Positions 1 through 7,945 of a stretch of 25,960 nucleotides of DNA are shown piece by piece. Numbering within the stretch: position 1 is the stretch's first letter; each line of letters opens with the position of its first letter. Origin of the DNA: Bacteroidota bacterium (lineage in GTDB: Bacteria > Bacteroidota > Bacteroidia > Bacteroidales > GCA-2748055). The stretch lies in assembly GCA_024244665.1 (NCBI GenBank), contig JAAEOI010000659.1, positions 1-25,960 on the forward strand, read 5' to 3'. Made by a program: the position numbers and the translations under genes. Below the pieces are notes generated by a model. That model did no database searches and was not told where the DNA came from. It saw nothing but the letters and a program-made list of their open reading frames with translations.

Positions 1-119
1 GCATGGTGGCACAACATAACATATATTCTACTGCCAATGGCATGGTAATGTGAGTATATGGGTTAATACTTGGGTTATTATCTTGCTATTGGCGGGATAA
101 CAGGAATATAAGAGTGGGA

Positions 120-187
120 TATGTTGATAGGACGGGTATGTTGATAGGACGGAGGTGCTGGTATGACGGAGGTGTTGGATGTGTGGG
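120..187. repeat. Imperfect 17-bp tandem repeat, about 4 units
   Basis: Units begin at 120, 137, 154 and 171. The first two (120-135 and 137-152) share the same 16 bases, TATGTTGATAGGACGG. The third and fourth drift, but keep a shared block (GACGGAGGTG at 148-157 and 165-174) in the same 17-bp register. A weaker unit may precede at 103-119. Seen directly; function unknown. Confidence 0.75.
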
Positions 188-540
188 GCCGGGGGGAAAA
201 CCGGGATATAATGGGTTTTTGGCTTTCTCTGGATTTTTGTACTGCTTCGCCATGTCACTCCCAATGAGATGTTGCTATTGGGTGTAATAACTTGCATGTT
301 CCAAATCTGAGTTCCGGTGGTCTCAATGTATTCCACAGCCAGGTTTTGAGCAGGTGCAAAGATGGTCCTGCAGTTGACTGAGAGCCTATAGCACACAATT
401 TTCTAAGATGTGCATTTCCGTTTTGTTGATATACGGGTGCATCAGAATTTGAAATCCACGGCTAATTCTCTTCAAGTTATGAAAAAACCGTGATATGGCA
501 AGCTGATTGCGGGGTATTAAGCACATCAATGGATCTAAGG

Positions 541-546
541 TATACT
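541..546 (+). promoter_or_regulatory. Possible -10 element before the integrase
   Basis: TATACT lies 27 bases before the integrase start codon, a good match to a sigma-70 -10 box. The best -35 candidate (TTAAGC, 517-522) is poor, with an 18-base spacer. No Bacteroidota-type TAnnTTTG element is evident. Tentative. Confidence 0.2.
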
Positions 547-573
547 GGAGTTGAATCTAAAAATCCATAAGGT

Positions 574-1539
574 ATGAGACGTTCAAAATTCCTGGACCGG
601 GTCAGGCAAGTGATTCGTACTTATCATTATAGCTATAGTACTGAGAAGTCCTATGTTGGATGGATCTACAGGTACATTGTTTTCCACAATAAAAAGCATC
701 CCGGGGAGATGGGAAGAGAAGAAATATCTGATTTCCTTACCGACCTTGCTGTGGAGAAGAAGGTTTCTGCATCCACCCAGCACCAGGCATTGAATGCGCT
801 TGCATTCTTGTATAAACGAGTTTTGGAGATTCCGATTGGGGAATTTGATTACAAGTATGCGCATACCGGGAAAAGGTTACCCGTAGTATTAAGCCGGGAG
901 GAAGTTTCTATGGTGTTTTCACTGCTTCAGGGTGAGTATCACTTGATGGCCTCTCTTTTATATGGAGGAGGTTTGCGATTATCTGAATGTCTGAGTCTTA
1001 GGGTCAAGGATATTGATTTTAGTCTGAAAGAAATAACTATACGAAGTGGCAAGGGAGATCAGGATCGAAGAACCATTCTTCCTGTTTCGCTAATTCCTCA
1101 ATTGAAAGTTCAGGTTGATAAAGTAAAGGTCAGGTTGGAGGAAAACTGTCTTATTGAAGGGTTCATGGGCTCGTCTATTCGCGAGGCACTGGAAAGGAAG
1201 TATCCCTCTGCTCCGACTGAATTGAAATGGCAATACCTCTTTCCTGCCAGGAAACCGGCGATTGATCCCTGCTCAGGAACTCTAAGGCAGCATTCGCGGC
1301 ATGAGAGTTATTTACAAAAAGAGATTAAGCGTGCGATCAGGTTGGCTGGGATAAGTAAAAATGGATCTTGTCACTCCTTCAGACATTCCTTTGCCACTCA
1401 TTTGCTGGAGGATGGATGTGATATTCGTACTGTTCAGGAATTACTCGGGCATAAAGATGTACGGACAACTATGGTATATACCCATGTACTAAATCGGAAT
1501 AAGTATAATATCCAGAGTCCGCTCGACGGCTTGTCCTGA
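574..1539 (+). CDS. Tyrosine recombinase, integron-integrase (IntI) type
   Basis: A 321-residue site-specific recombinase that would cut and rejoin DNA through a 3'-phosphotyrosine intermediate. The N-terminal SAM-like core-binding domain spans about residues 5-90 and the catalytic domain about 105-310. The full catalytic set is visible: R135 (GGGLRLSE), K160, H267 and R270 (CHSFRH), H293 (LLGH) and Y302 (MVYTH). Between K160 and H267, residues about 190-225 carry the extra segment typical of IntI (ALERKYPSAPTELKWQYLFP), which ordinary XerC/D or phage integrases lack. Length fits the family (about 320). It is on the opposite strand to, and convergent with, the degradation operon. Its base composition looks more AT-rich than that of the operon genes. 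No attI or attC site was recognised, so it may be a solitary IntI-like integrase rather than part of a working integron. Confidence 0.9.
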   Translation: MRRSKFLDRVRQVIRTYHYSYSTEKSYVGWIYRYIVFHNKKHPGEMGREEISDFLTDLAVEKKVSASTQHQALNALAFLYKRVLEIPIGEFDYKYAHTGKRLPVVLSREEVSMVFSLLQGEYHLMASLLYGGGLRLSECLSLRVKDIDFSLKEITIRSGKGDQDRRTILPVSLIPQLKVQVDKVKVRLEENCLIEGFMGSSIREALERKYPSAPTELKWQYLFPARKPAIDPCSGTLRQHSRHESYLQKEIKRAIRLAGISKNGSCHSFRHSFATHLLEDGCDIRTVQELLGHKDVRTTMVYTHVLNRNKYNIQSPLDGLS

Positions 1540-1696
1540 AAAAGGAAAGATTGCCGGGTGGAGAAGCAATTTTCAGATTAAGTGCCTCACTGTCAGATTA
1601 AGTTGTGACTATTTCTCTTAATTGATATAATTCATTTCGCCTTCAAATTTGCATGATTATGCACGATGTAATTGCAGGGAGATTTTCTTCATTTAT
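1540..1696. other. Convergent intergenic gap
   Basis: This 157-base gap separates the 3' ends of the integrase and the rhamnosidase gene. It contains an 11-bp direct repeat (see 1573-1603) and a weak stem (ATTGC at 1550-1554, GCAAT at 1566-1570, followed by TTTTC) that could act as a poor terminator for the integrase. No strong intrinsic terminator for the leftward operon is visible. Confidence 0.5.
1573..1603. repeat. Two 11-bp direct repeats, 20 bp apart
   Basis: TCAGATTAAGT occurs at 1573-1583 and again at 1593-1603, start to start exactly 20 bases (about two helical turns), 34 bases after the integrase stop codon. Spacing and position suit a protein-binding pair such as recombinase arm sites or an element end, but this is inference. 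No further copy was found in the 573 bases upstream of the integrase. Confidence 0.6.
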
Positions 1697-4429
1697 TTAT
1701 GGCAGATTAGCCTTTTCAAGCTGTATAGAATGAGTTCCGGATCGTAGCTTCTTGTCTTTGTTTGTCCTTTTGAGGTGATATCCATCCGGAGCCTTGAATA
1801 TCGCCGATGTGTTTTCCGGGATTGTTACATTATAAGTGATTGAATTCCCGGTTTTTGACCAGTCAACCTCTATATCACCATACATGGTGGCTATTTTTCC
1901 TTTTGCCCATTCCAGTCTGTCAAAGAAATAGGGACTGATTTCAAACTGTTTATAGGCAGGTTTTTCTTCAATGATTTTTATACCCAGGATGTAATTATAA
2001 AACCATACATCCACTTCCGTTAAGAAAGTAAAATTACGCCCACTACCTCCCGTACTTTCCCCACTCCAACGTTCCCACATGGTGGTAGCTCCTTGCTCTA
2101 CCCAATACCCCCACCCGGGAAATGTTTTCTGTGTAACTATACTAAAAACAAGCTCCTCATATCCGTTTTCCGAAAGTGCATCCAGTAAATATTTGGTGCC
2201 CAGTATGCCTGTATTCAGGTGATTGTCCTTTGCACTTACAAGCTCTGTCAATTTCTCTACTGTAAGATCATGGTTTTCCGGTGTAGTTAATCCCTGGTAC
2301 AATGCACAGGCCTGGGCTGTCTGCGTATTGCTGGTATAGAATCCCGTTTCAGGATCAAAAAACCGTTTGTTAAAAGCCTCTTTGATCTCCCCGGACTTTG
2401 CTATATATTGTTCAGCGGCATCGGTGTATCCAAGCAGGGCTGAAACCTTTGAGAGGATCACAGCGTCCATATAAAAATAGGCAGTGGAAGTCAGAGCCGC
2501 AGGCGTTGTATAGATATTTGAACCTTTTGAATAGGGCGGAGACCAATCCCCTAAACCAAAGTCTGCAACACATCCGGGAGAGTTCCTCTCCAGGTAGTCA
2601 AAATAGAGTTTCATTTGATCATAATGCCTCTCCAGCAGGTGAAGATCGCCTGCATAGAGGTATTGATACCAGGGGATAAGAATAAATGCTGCATCCCAGG
2701 CAGGGCCGTTGTAATGGACATATCCCCAGCCGGGTGTGGGAGAAATGGCACACAACTCACCCGAAGCAAGTTGGTCTGCCGCCATATCTCCAATCCACTT
2801 ACGATAAAATAACTTTGCATCAAAGTTCAGCAGGGTAGCCTCGCCTGCGAGATGAGCATCACCTGTCCATCCTAATTTTTCCCTATGCGGACTGGCTTCG
2901 GCATAACCATGTGCATTCCCTTTGACTGACCAGGGTGTGAGCATGTGGATATTATTGATCATTTCATCCGAACACTCAAAAGTGGAGGTATGGGCCATAT
3001 CCGTATATATGGAGTGCGCAATGAAATTTTCAGGCAGAGGTTTGCCCGTCAAGCCTTTTATCTCTACAGTACAGAACCCATGATAGGTAAAACGGGCATG
3101 CCACTCCTCCCATTCGCTCGATTTGCAGATATACTCATCTGTCTGAAAGCGTTTATGGTATGTAAACCCACTCAATTTATCCTGGTTCAGAGTACCATCT
3201 TCATGAATAGCCTCCCCATATTTCATTGAAATTTTTGTTCCCTCTGTCTCTTTTACACGAATTTTCACCCATCCGGCAATATCTTGCGGGTAATAAAGCA
3301 AGTAAGTACTATCTGTAGGGTGGGTAATCTTATGGGGCTTAAATGATTCCTTTACCCTCATAGGCTCCAGCTCCTGTGCCTGCATCTTACCCTGTGGAGC
3401 CATGGCATGCCATACATTGGTCCATTCCGAATCGTCATATTCCGGGGTATTCCAGTTGGCCTCCTCCAGGCGCGCATCAAAGGTTTCTCCCTGACGGATA
3501 CTTGAAAAGACAATGGGACTCTTTTTTGCTTTCCAGCTTGCATCGGTCACAATGGTTCTTATGGTCCCGTCTTCCATCTCGATTTCAAGTTGCACCAGCG
3601 CCTTGGGTACGTCACGCCAGGGGGCCTTGTCTACTGACCAGATATCCACACTGTGCTGATTGTACCATCCATCTCCAAGGATGATCCCAAATGCATTCTT
3701 TCCTTTTTTGAGCTGGTTAGTCACATCGTAGGTAGTATAGAGCACCCGCTTATGGTAGCTTGTCCAGGCCGGATCCAGTACGTGATCCCCTACCCTCTTT
3801 CCGTTCAAATAGGCCTCGTAATATCCCAGGCCGGAAATATATAAACGAGCCTTTTTGATGCTGTTCCTTAAATGGAATGTATCACGCAGATAAGGGCTGG
3901 GGGCCGTCTGCTCTGCCGGCGCATCCATCAACTTTAAGGTATGCAATTCATTTCCTCTGTGCCTGAAGCTGTATACCCGGGGGGCGCTGATCCATTTTCC
4001 CTTCCAGTCGGAGGGCTCCAGCAGGCCCATTTCCCAGCTTGCTGCCGGGCTCTCGACTGGTTTTATATCCTCGTTGGTCCATACCCTGATCTGCCAGTAG
4101 TACTTGCTTTTTGATTCAAGGGCTTCACCGGAATAAGACACCTGCACAGACTGCCCTGACTCCACTACTCCCGAGTTCCAAACATCTGCTTTGTCTTCGG
4201 CCAGTAGCTCCTCTGACGTAGCCACCAGAATCTGATAAGCTGTCTGCTCCACATCCCGGATTTTATCTCCTTTTATCTGCCAGCTAAGGCTTGGAGAAAG
4301 ATTATCAATACCTATGGGATCTGTTTTATAGTCACACTTCAGTTTTGTAATTTCGAGCGACTGCGCATTTGCTGCAATTATAGCAAAGAGTATCAAAAAA
4401 AGGATATGGATATTTCTTTTCATGGTCAT
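1697..4429 (-). CDS. GH78 alpha-L-rhamnosidase, secreted
   Basis: A 910-residue inverting glycosidase that releases terminal alpha-L-rhamnose from oligo- or polysaccharides, probably in the periplasm. A Sec signal peptide covers residues 1 to about 22 (ending ANAQ); the ATG at 4423 is an equally good start. An Ig-like domain follows (about 35-135), then the rhamnosidase N-terminal sandwich (about 190-340, with AYLNGKRVGDHVLDP), the (alpha/alpha)6 catalytic barrel (about 480-830) and a C-terminal beta-sandwich. The GH78 signature HREKLGWTGD gives E517 and D524. E786 in MWERWSG is the expected catalytic base. Length is normal for GH78. It is the last gene of the leftward operon, 55 bases downstream of the sulfatase gene. 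Together with the GH106 enzyme it indicates a rhamnose-rich substrate. Confidence 0.95.
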   Translation of the reverse strand: MTMKRNIHILFLILFAIIAANAQSLEITKLKCDYKTDPIGIDNLSPSLSWQIKGDKIRDVEQTAYQILVATSEELLAEDKADVWNSGVVESGQSVQVSYSGEALESKSKYYWQIRVWTNEDIKPVESPAASWEMGLLEPSDWKGKWISAPRVYSFRHRGNELHTLKLMDAPAEQTAPSPYLRDTFHLRNSIKKARLYISGLGYYEAYLNGKRVGDHVLDPAWTSYHKRVLYTTYDVTNQLKKGKNAFGIILGDGWYNQHSVDIWSVDKAPWRDVPKALVQLEIEMEDGTIRTIVTDASWKAKKSPIVFSSIRQGETFDARLEEANWNTPEYDDSEWTNVWHAMAPQGKMQAQELEPMRVKESFKPHKITHPTDSTYLLYYPQDIAGWVKIRVKETEGTKISMKYGEAIHEDGTLNQDKLSGFTYHKRFQTDEYICKSSEWEEWHARFTYHGFCTVEIKGLTGKPLPENFIAHSIYTDMAHTSTFECSDEMINNIHMLTPWSVKGNAHGYAEASPHREKLGWTGDAHLAGEATLLNFDAKLFYRKWIGDMAADQLASGELCAISPTPGWGYVHYNGPAWDAAFILIPWYQYLYAGDLHLLERHYDQMKLYFDYLERNSPGCVADFGLGDWSPPYSKGSNIYTTPAALTSTAYFYMDAVILSKVSALLGYTDAAEQYIAKSGEIKEAFNKRFFDPETGFYTSNTQTAQACALYQGLTTPENHDLTVEKLTELVSAKDNHLNTGILGTKYLLDALSENGYEELVFSIVTQKTFPGWGYWVEQGATTMWERWSGESTGGSGRNFTFLTEVDVWFYNYILGIKIIEEKPAYKQFEISPYFFDRLEWAKGKIATMYGDIEVDWSKTGNSITYNVTIPENTSAIFKAPDGYHLKRTNKDKKLRSGTHSIQLEKANLP

Positions 4430-4484
4430 TCAATTAAATACTATTTTTCTGATTTCAGAAGTTTCAGTAATACTGTATTTCCAA

Positions 4485-6380
4485 TTAAAGAATATTGAAA
4501 AAGATTTCACAGGCACCGCTCACATCCCGCTCCTGCATCTTGTTAATTCCCCGGCCCTTGTAGCGGGAACTCAGTGCGGCAACTTCGTCTTTAAACGGCT
4601 CCTTTGCCTCTGCGTAGAGCAGATAATCAACCGCCATCAGGTTGATGTACCAGTTATCGAAGGCTAAATATTCTTTGACTTTTTTCTCTGCCGCCTTCGT
4701 TTCAAAATTCATCCACATAAGCGCCGAGGCGGTCACCGCGGCTGGCGGGTATGAATCGTCCATCGCCTTCGCAATGGTTTTTTTGAATGGTTCCAGATCG
4801 CTCCTATTCTGAGCGAGCAGACCAATGGCCGCCCAGTAGCGAACCACGCGGTGTGGGCTCTGTAGCAGTTTTACCTGCTTCCGGGCGACATCCGCACCGC
4901 GGAAACCGGAAAGGGATGCCGCTTTTTGAATTTCCGCGATTGGATACTTCGTATCATCCATCCGGAATTCATAGGGTGTGGACTGGGTCGAAACCAGTTC
5001 CACTTCGTATTCCGGGAGGAACAAAACATCACGAGCCGAGCCTATTTCAGCTTCAACTTGCCCGCGCATTTTTTTCATGCTTTCCTGATGCACAGGCTCT
5101 TTTGCCAGATTGACGGTTTCCCAGAGATCGTTTTCCAGGTCAAAGAGGAACTCCGGTTCGCGAGGAACAAACAGGCTTTCCTGCAGCTCGTTGAGTTCGC
5201 CCGCAGCCAGGTCTTTACGCATCTGTTTCATTATATCGGCTATCTCGCTGTATGATTTATACCGCGCTTCGGGCAGGTAGGCCATAAAGTTGCGGGCATA
5301 GAGATATTTTCCGTCACATACAGCACGCATCTGATCAATCCCGGTATCCGTCCGGTCCGTAGAGAGCAGCAGGTGATCCGTCGGTTTGGAACGATTTTCC
5401 CCCATCAGTACCCGCCCGTTCATATGTTCGGGAATGGTACCGCCTGAAAGACTGATCATCGTCGGTGCCAGATCCTCAAAGCTCACCAGCTCATCAACAA
5501 GCACCCCGTCCGTTCCCCAGGGCGAGAGATGCTTGTATTTTTCAGGAACCCAGACAATGAAGGGAACCTCATAACTCAGGTTGACCCCGTTCTGCTTGCC
5601 GCGCGGAATGCCTTCGCCGTGGTCTCCATAGAAGAAAATAATGGTATTTTCCCGCAGCCCGTCATCCTCCAGCTTTTTCAGAATATCACCAACCCGCTTG
5701 TCCACCAGGTGAATCGAATTATATACACGGGCAAACTGCTTGCGCATCGCCGGACTGTCTTTCAGGAAAGGCGGCATCGAAAACTGGTCATCTCCAATAA
5801 TTTCTTCCGGCGAAAGCTGATTCAGCACCGTTTTCTCATACTTGTCCCAGGTGAAAGACATTGTTCTGGACTGATGGGAGTCGTTATAATTAAAAACAGA
5901 GAAGAAGGGCTGCTCGCTTGTACGGTCCCACCAGCCCACATTTCCCTGAGCACTCCACGCTTCTTTGATAAATTCCCCAATGTTGGCGATGTTATAGTCG
6001 GTTTTACTATTGTTACTCGTAAAGTAACCCGCCTGCTGCATGTAGAAGGGAAAACCCTTGATATAGTCCGGGATCGGATAATAGCTCCGGTGATTCCCGG
6101 TTCCCAACTCATAAGTTCTTGCACCCGTGATGATGGTCGACCGGCTCGACGAACAGACCGGGCCCGTTGAATAGGCGTTGGTAAAGCGAATGCCCTCACT
6201 TGCCAGCCGGTCAATATTCGGCGTTCTCGCATCCTGGTCTCCATAGCAACCAATAAAATGCGGCGAGGTGTCTTCAATCACAATCCAGAGGATATTCGGT
6301 TTTTCTGCCCGAAGCACTCCCATACACATCATTGCAGCCAATACCGCTGCCATAATTTTTTTCCAGTTTACTTTTTCCAT
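4485..6380 (-). CDS. S1 sulfatase (S1_8-like) with HEAT-like C-terminus
   Basis: A 631-residue sulfatase of the formylglycine-dependent S1 family, hydrolysing a sulfate ester on a sugar. I chose the ATG at 6380; a GTG one codon upstream also exists. The signal peptide is residues 1 to about 25. The fold starts with PNILWIVIEDTSPHFIGCYG. The maturation site is C76 in VCSSSRSTIITG, so the usual proline at +2 is serine. In place of the common GKWHLG there is NSKTDYN, as in S1_8-type enzymes; the histidine is not at the normal place. YGDHGEG supplies later metal-site residues. The last 130 or so residues are alpha-helical, HEAT-like repeats, a tail seen in larger sulfatases of this subgroup. The gap to the upstream sulfatase stop is about 30 bases, so the two are co-transcribed. 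Subfamily assignment is from memory of motifs and is tentative; membership of S1 is secure. Confidence 0.93.
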   Translation of the reverse strand: MEKVNWKKIMAAVLAAMMCMGVLRAEKPNILWIVIEDTSPHFIGCYGDQDARTPNIDRLASEGIRFTNAYSTGPVCSSSRSTIITGARTYELGTGNHRSYYPIPDYIKGFPFYMQQAGYFTSNNSKTDYNIANIGEFIKEAWSAQGNVGWWDRTSEQPFFSVFNYNDSHQSRTMSFTWDKYEKTVLNQLSPEEIIGDDQFSMPPFLKDSPAMRKQFARVYNSIHLVDKRVGDILKKLEDDGLRENTIIFFYGDHGEGIPRGKQNGVNLSYEVPFIVWVPEKYKHLSPWGTDGVLVDELVSFEDLAPTMISLSGGTIPEHMNGRVLMGENRSKPTDHLLLSTDRTDTGIDQMRAVCDGKYLYARNFMAYLPEARYKSYSEIADIMKQMRKDLAAGELNELQESLFVPREPEFLFDLENDLWETVNLAKEPVHQESMKKMRGQVEAEIGSARDVLFLPEYEVELVSTQSTPYEFRMDDTKYPIAEIQKAASLSGFRGADVARKQVKLLQSPHRVVRYWAAIGLLAQNRSDLEPFKKTIAKAMDDSYPPAAVTASALMWMNFETKAAEKKVKEYLAFDNWYINLMAVDYLLYAEAKEPFKDEVAALSSRYKGRGINKMQERDVSGACEIFFNIL

Positions 6381-6412
6381 CACTATCTATGTTTTAAGCT
6401 TTTTTTAATCCT

Positions 6413-7945
6413 CTATTCAAAAACATTCATCGCCTCAGCTTCCAGAATTTTCTCTAACATTTCGTGCATATGCTGGGTAAGTTCCGGATACTGCCCGCTC
6501 AGATTTTTTTGCTCGGCAACATCCAGGTCGAGGTTATATAGCTGTTCCGGCTGAGTTTTTTTTATGCTGTATTTCCAGTTTTTGTAACGCAATGCACGTT
6601 GCGTCCTGAAGCCCTGGAGCAGGTATGTTACGCCTTTTTCTGATTCGCCCATAAACACGGGAAGCAAATTGCGGCTATCCCTGGCTTCGCCATCGGGAAT
6701 TTCAACATCGAGTAAGGAAGCAAAAGTGGCGAGAAAATCAATTTGCCCGACCAGGGCATCGGAAACGCCCGGCTTGATTTTCCCCGGCCAGCTAAATACA
6801 AGCGGTACGCGCGTACCGCCCTCATAAATAGAATACTTGCCTTCGCGATAGGGCCCTGAGGCATCGTGTCCGCGATCATTTTCACCCGAACTGCCCATAA
6901 TGGTGCATCCATCGTCATATGCATCGATATATACCGGACCGTTGTCGCTGCTGAACACGACGATCGTATTTTCGAGTAGCCCGTTTTCTTCCAGTATTTT
7001 CATAATTTCGCCGACTTTCCAGTCAAACTCGACCATCGAATCGCCGCGCGGACCGAGCTTTGTTTTGCCCTGGAAACGCTTATTGGGCGTGCGCGGAGCA
7101 TGAATACACTGCGAGGGAAAATAGAGGAAAAAGGGTTGATCTTTCGTGCGGCTGGAAATATATTTCCGTGCCTCTTCAACGATTACGTCCGACATCGTGT
7201 AATCGTCCCAAAGCGCCGATTTTCCACCCACCATATATCCAATTCGTCCGATGCCGTTAATGACACTGTTCCTGTGGCCCCTGTGGCTCTCAATAAGTTT
7301 CATTTGTGTCATCGCTTCAGGCCTTATTTTCCCATCGGGATACTGGGTACTTCCGGGCTTATCGGTAATCGGCTGCGAACTGATATAAAGCGGATCATTC
7401 GGGTCAAGATTAAGCACCCGGTGATTCCGCAAATAGACACAGGGGACGCGGTCGTTCGTACTGGGAATCAAAAACGAATAATCAAAGCCTATCTCGAGTG
7501 GACCAGGCTTCACATCGCCGTTCCAGTCAGCACCGCCTTTCTCCTTACCGGGTCCTATCCCCAGATGCCACTTTCCAATGACCGCAGTCTGATAGCCCTC
7601 TTTCCTGAAGAGATCAGCGAGTGTGAACCTATCCGTTGGAATGGCAAGTCCACCTTCAGGTGAGATAACACTAAGATTGTTACGAAGCGGATGTTCTCCC
7701 GTCAACATGGCATATCGTGATGGAGAACAAACCGAAGAAGAGCAATGCCCATCGGTAAACATTAAACCACCCCGTGCAAGCTTATCGATGTTCGGCGTCG
7801 GAATCATTTCTGAGCCATATACACCCACATCCCCGTAGCCCACATCATCGCCGTAAATAATCACAACGTTCGGCTTTTCCGCCGCGAACGCAGAAAGCGT
7901 GCCAAATAAGCAAAGTATTCCAATTTGTATTCGTTTCATTTTCAT
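6413..7945 (-). CDS. S1 sulfatase (arylsulfatase-like), secreted
   Basis: A 510-residue sulfatase expected to remove a sulfate ester from an oligosaccharide in the periplasm. The Sec signal peptide is residues 1 to about 22. All classical features are present: metal ligands D33 and D34 in YGDDVGYGD, the formylglycine cysteine C73 in VCSPSRYAMLTG, GKWHLG, and SSDNGP with the following acidic loop. Length is typical of a single-domain arylsulfatase; the CSPSRYAMLTG form resembles S1_15, but the subfamily is a guess. The start codon overlaps the stop of the upstream GH42-like gene by four bases (ATGA at 7942-7945), which points to coupled translation. The downstream sulfatase follows after about 30 bases. 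Confidence 0.94.
   Translation of the reverse strand: MKMKRIQIGILCLFGTLSAFAAEKPNVVIIYGDDVGYGDVGVYGSEMIPTPNIDKLARGGLMFTDGHCSSSVCSPSRYAMLTGEHPLRNNLSVISPEGGLAIPTDRFTLADLFRKEGYQTAVIGKWHLGIGPGKEKGGADWNGDVKPGPLEIGFDYSFLIPSTNDRVPCVYLRNHRVLNLDPNDPLYISSQPITDKPGSTQYPDGKIRPEAMTQMKLIESHRGHRNSVINGIGRIGYMVGGKSALWDDYTMSDVIVEEARKYISSRTKDQPFFLYFPSQCIHAPRTPNKRFQGKTKLGPRGDSMVEFDWKVGEIMKILEENGLLENTIVVFSSDNGPVYIDAYDDGCTIMGSSGENDRGHDASGPYREGKYSIYEGGTRVPLVFSWPGKIKPGVSDALVGQIDFLATFASLLDVEIPDGEARDSRNLLPVFMGESEKGVTYLLQGFRTQRALRYKNWKYSIKKTQPEQLYNLDLDVAEQKNLSGQYPELTQHMHEMLEKILEAEAMNVFE

Larger units (their letters stand above)
1..573. other. Non-coding flank with no convincing gene
   Basis: I see no convincing gene here. 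The longest open frame (minus strand, 396 down to 28, 122 codons) would need a GTG start with an in-frame TAG three codons before it. Its C-terminal third is just the translation of the 17-bp tandem repeats at 120-187, and the rest matches no family I recognise. Integron cassettes normally lie on the 5' side of intI and run away from it, so this is where a cassette would sit, but I found no paired GTTRRRY/RYYYAAC core sites that would define an attC element. It may be a decayed cassette or transposon remnant, or plain intergenic DNA. Confidence 0.5.

Noticed and set aside
28..396. Minus-strand 122-codon frame as a possible integron cassette gene
   Set aside because: GTG start hard against an in-frame stop, no recognisable family, and its C-terminal part is a translation of the tandem repeats.
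550..556. GTTGAAT matching the integron core site GTTRRRY just before the integrase
   Set aside because: The orientation is opposite to that expected for cassettes running away from intI, no partner RYYYAAC was found, and such a match is expected by chance in this length. GTTGGAT at 174-180 is rejected for the same reasons.
5529..6170. Plus-strand 213-codon open frame
   Set aside because: Lies wholly opposite a sulfatase with clear active-site motifs; no motif of its own.
7100..7663. Plus-strand 187-codon open frame
   Set aside because: Antisense to the arylsulfatase-like gene; no domain recognisable.
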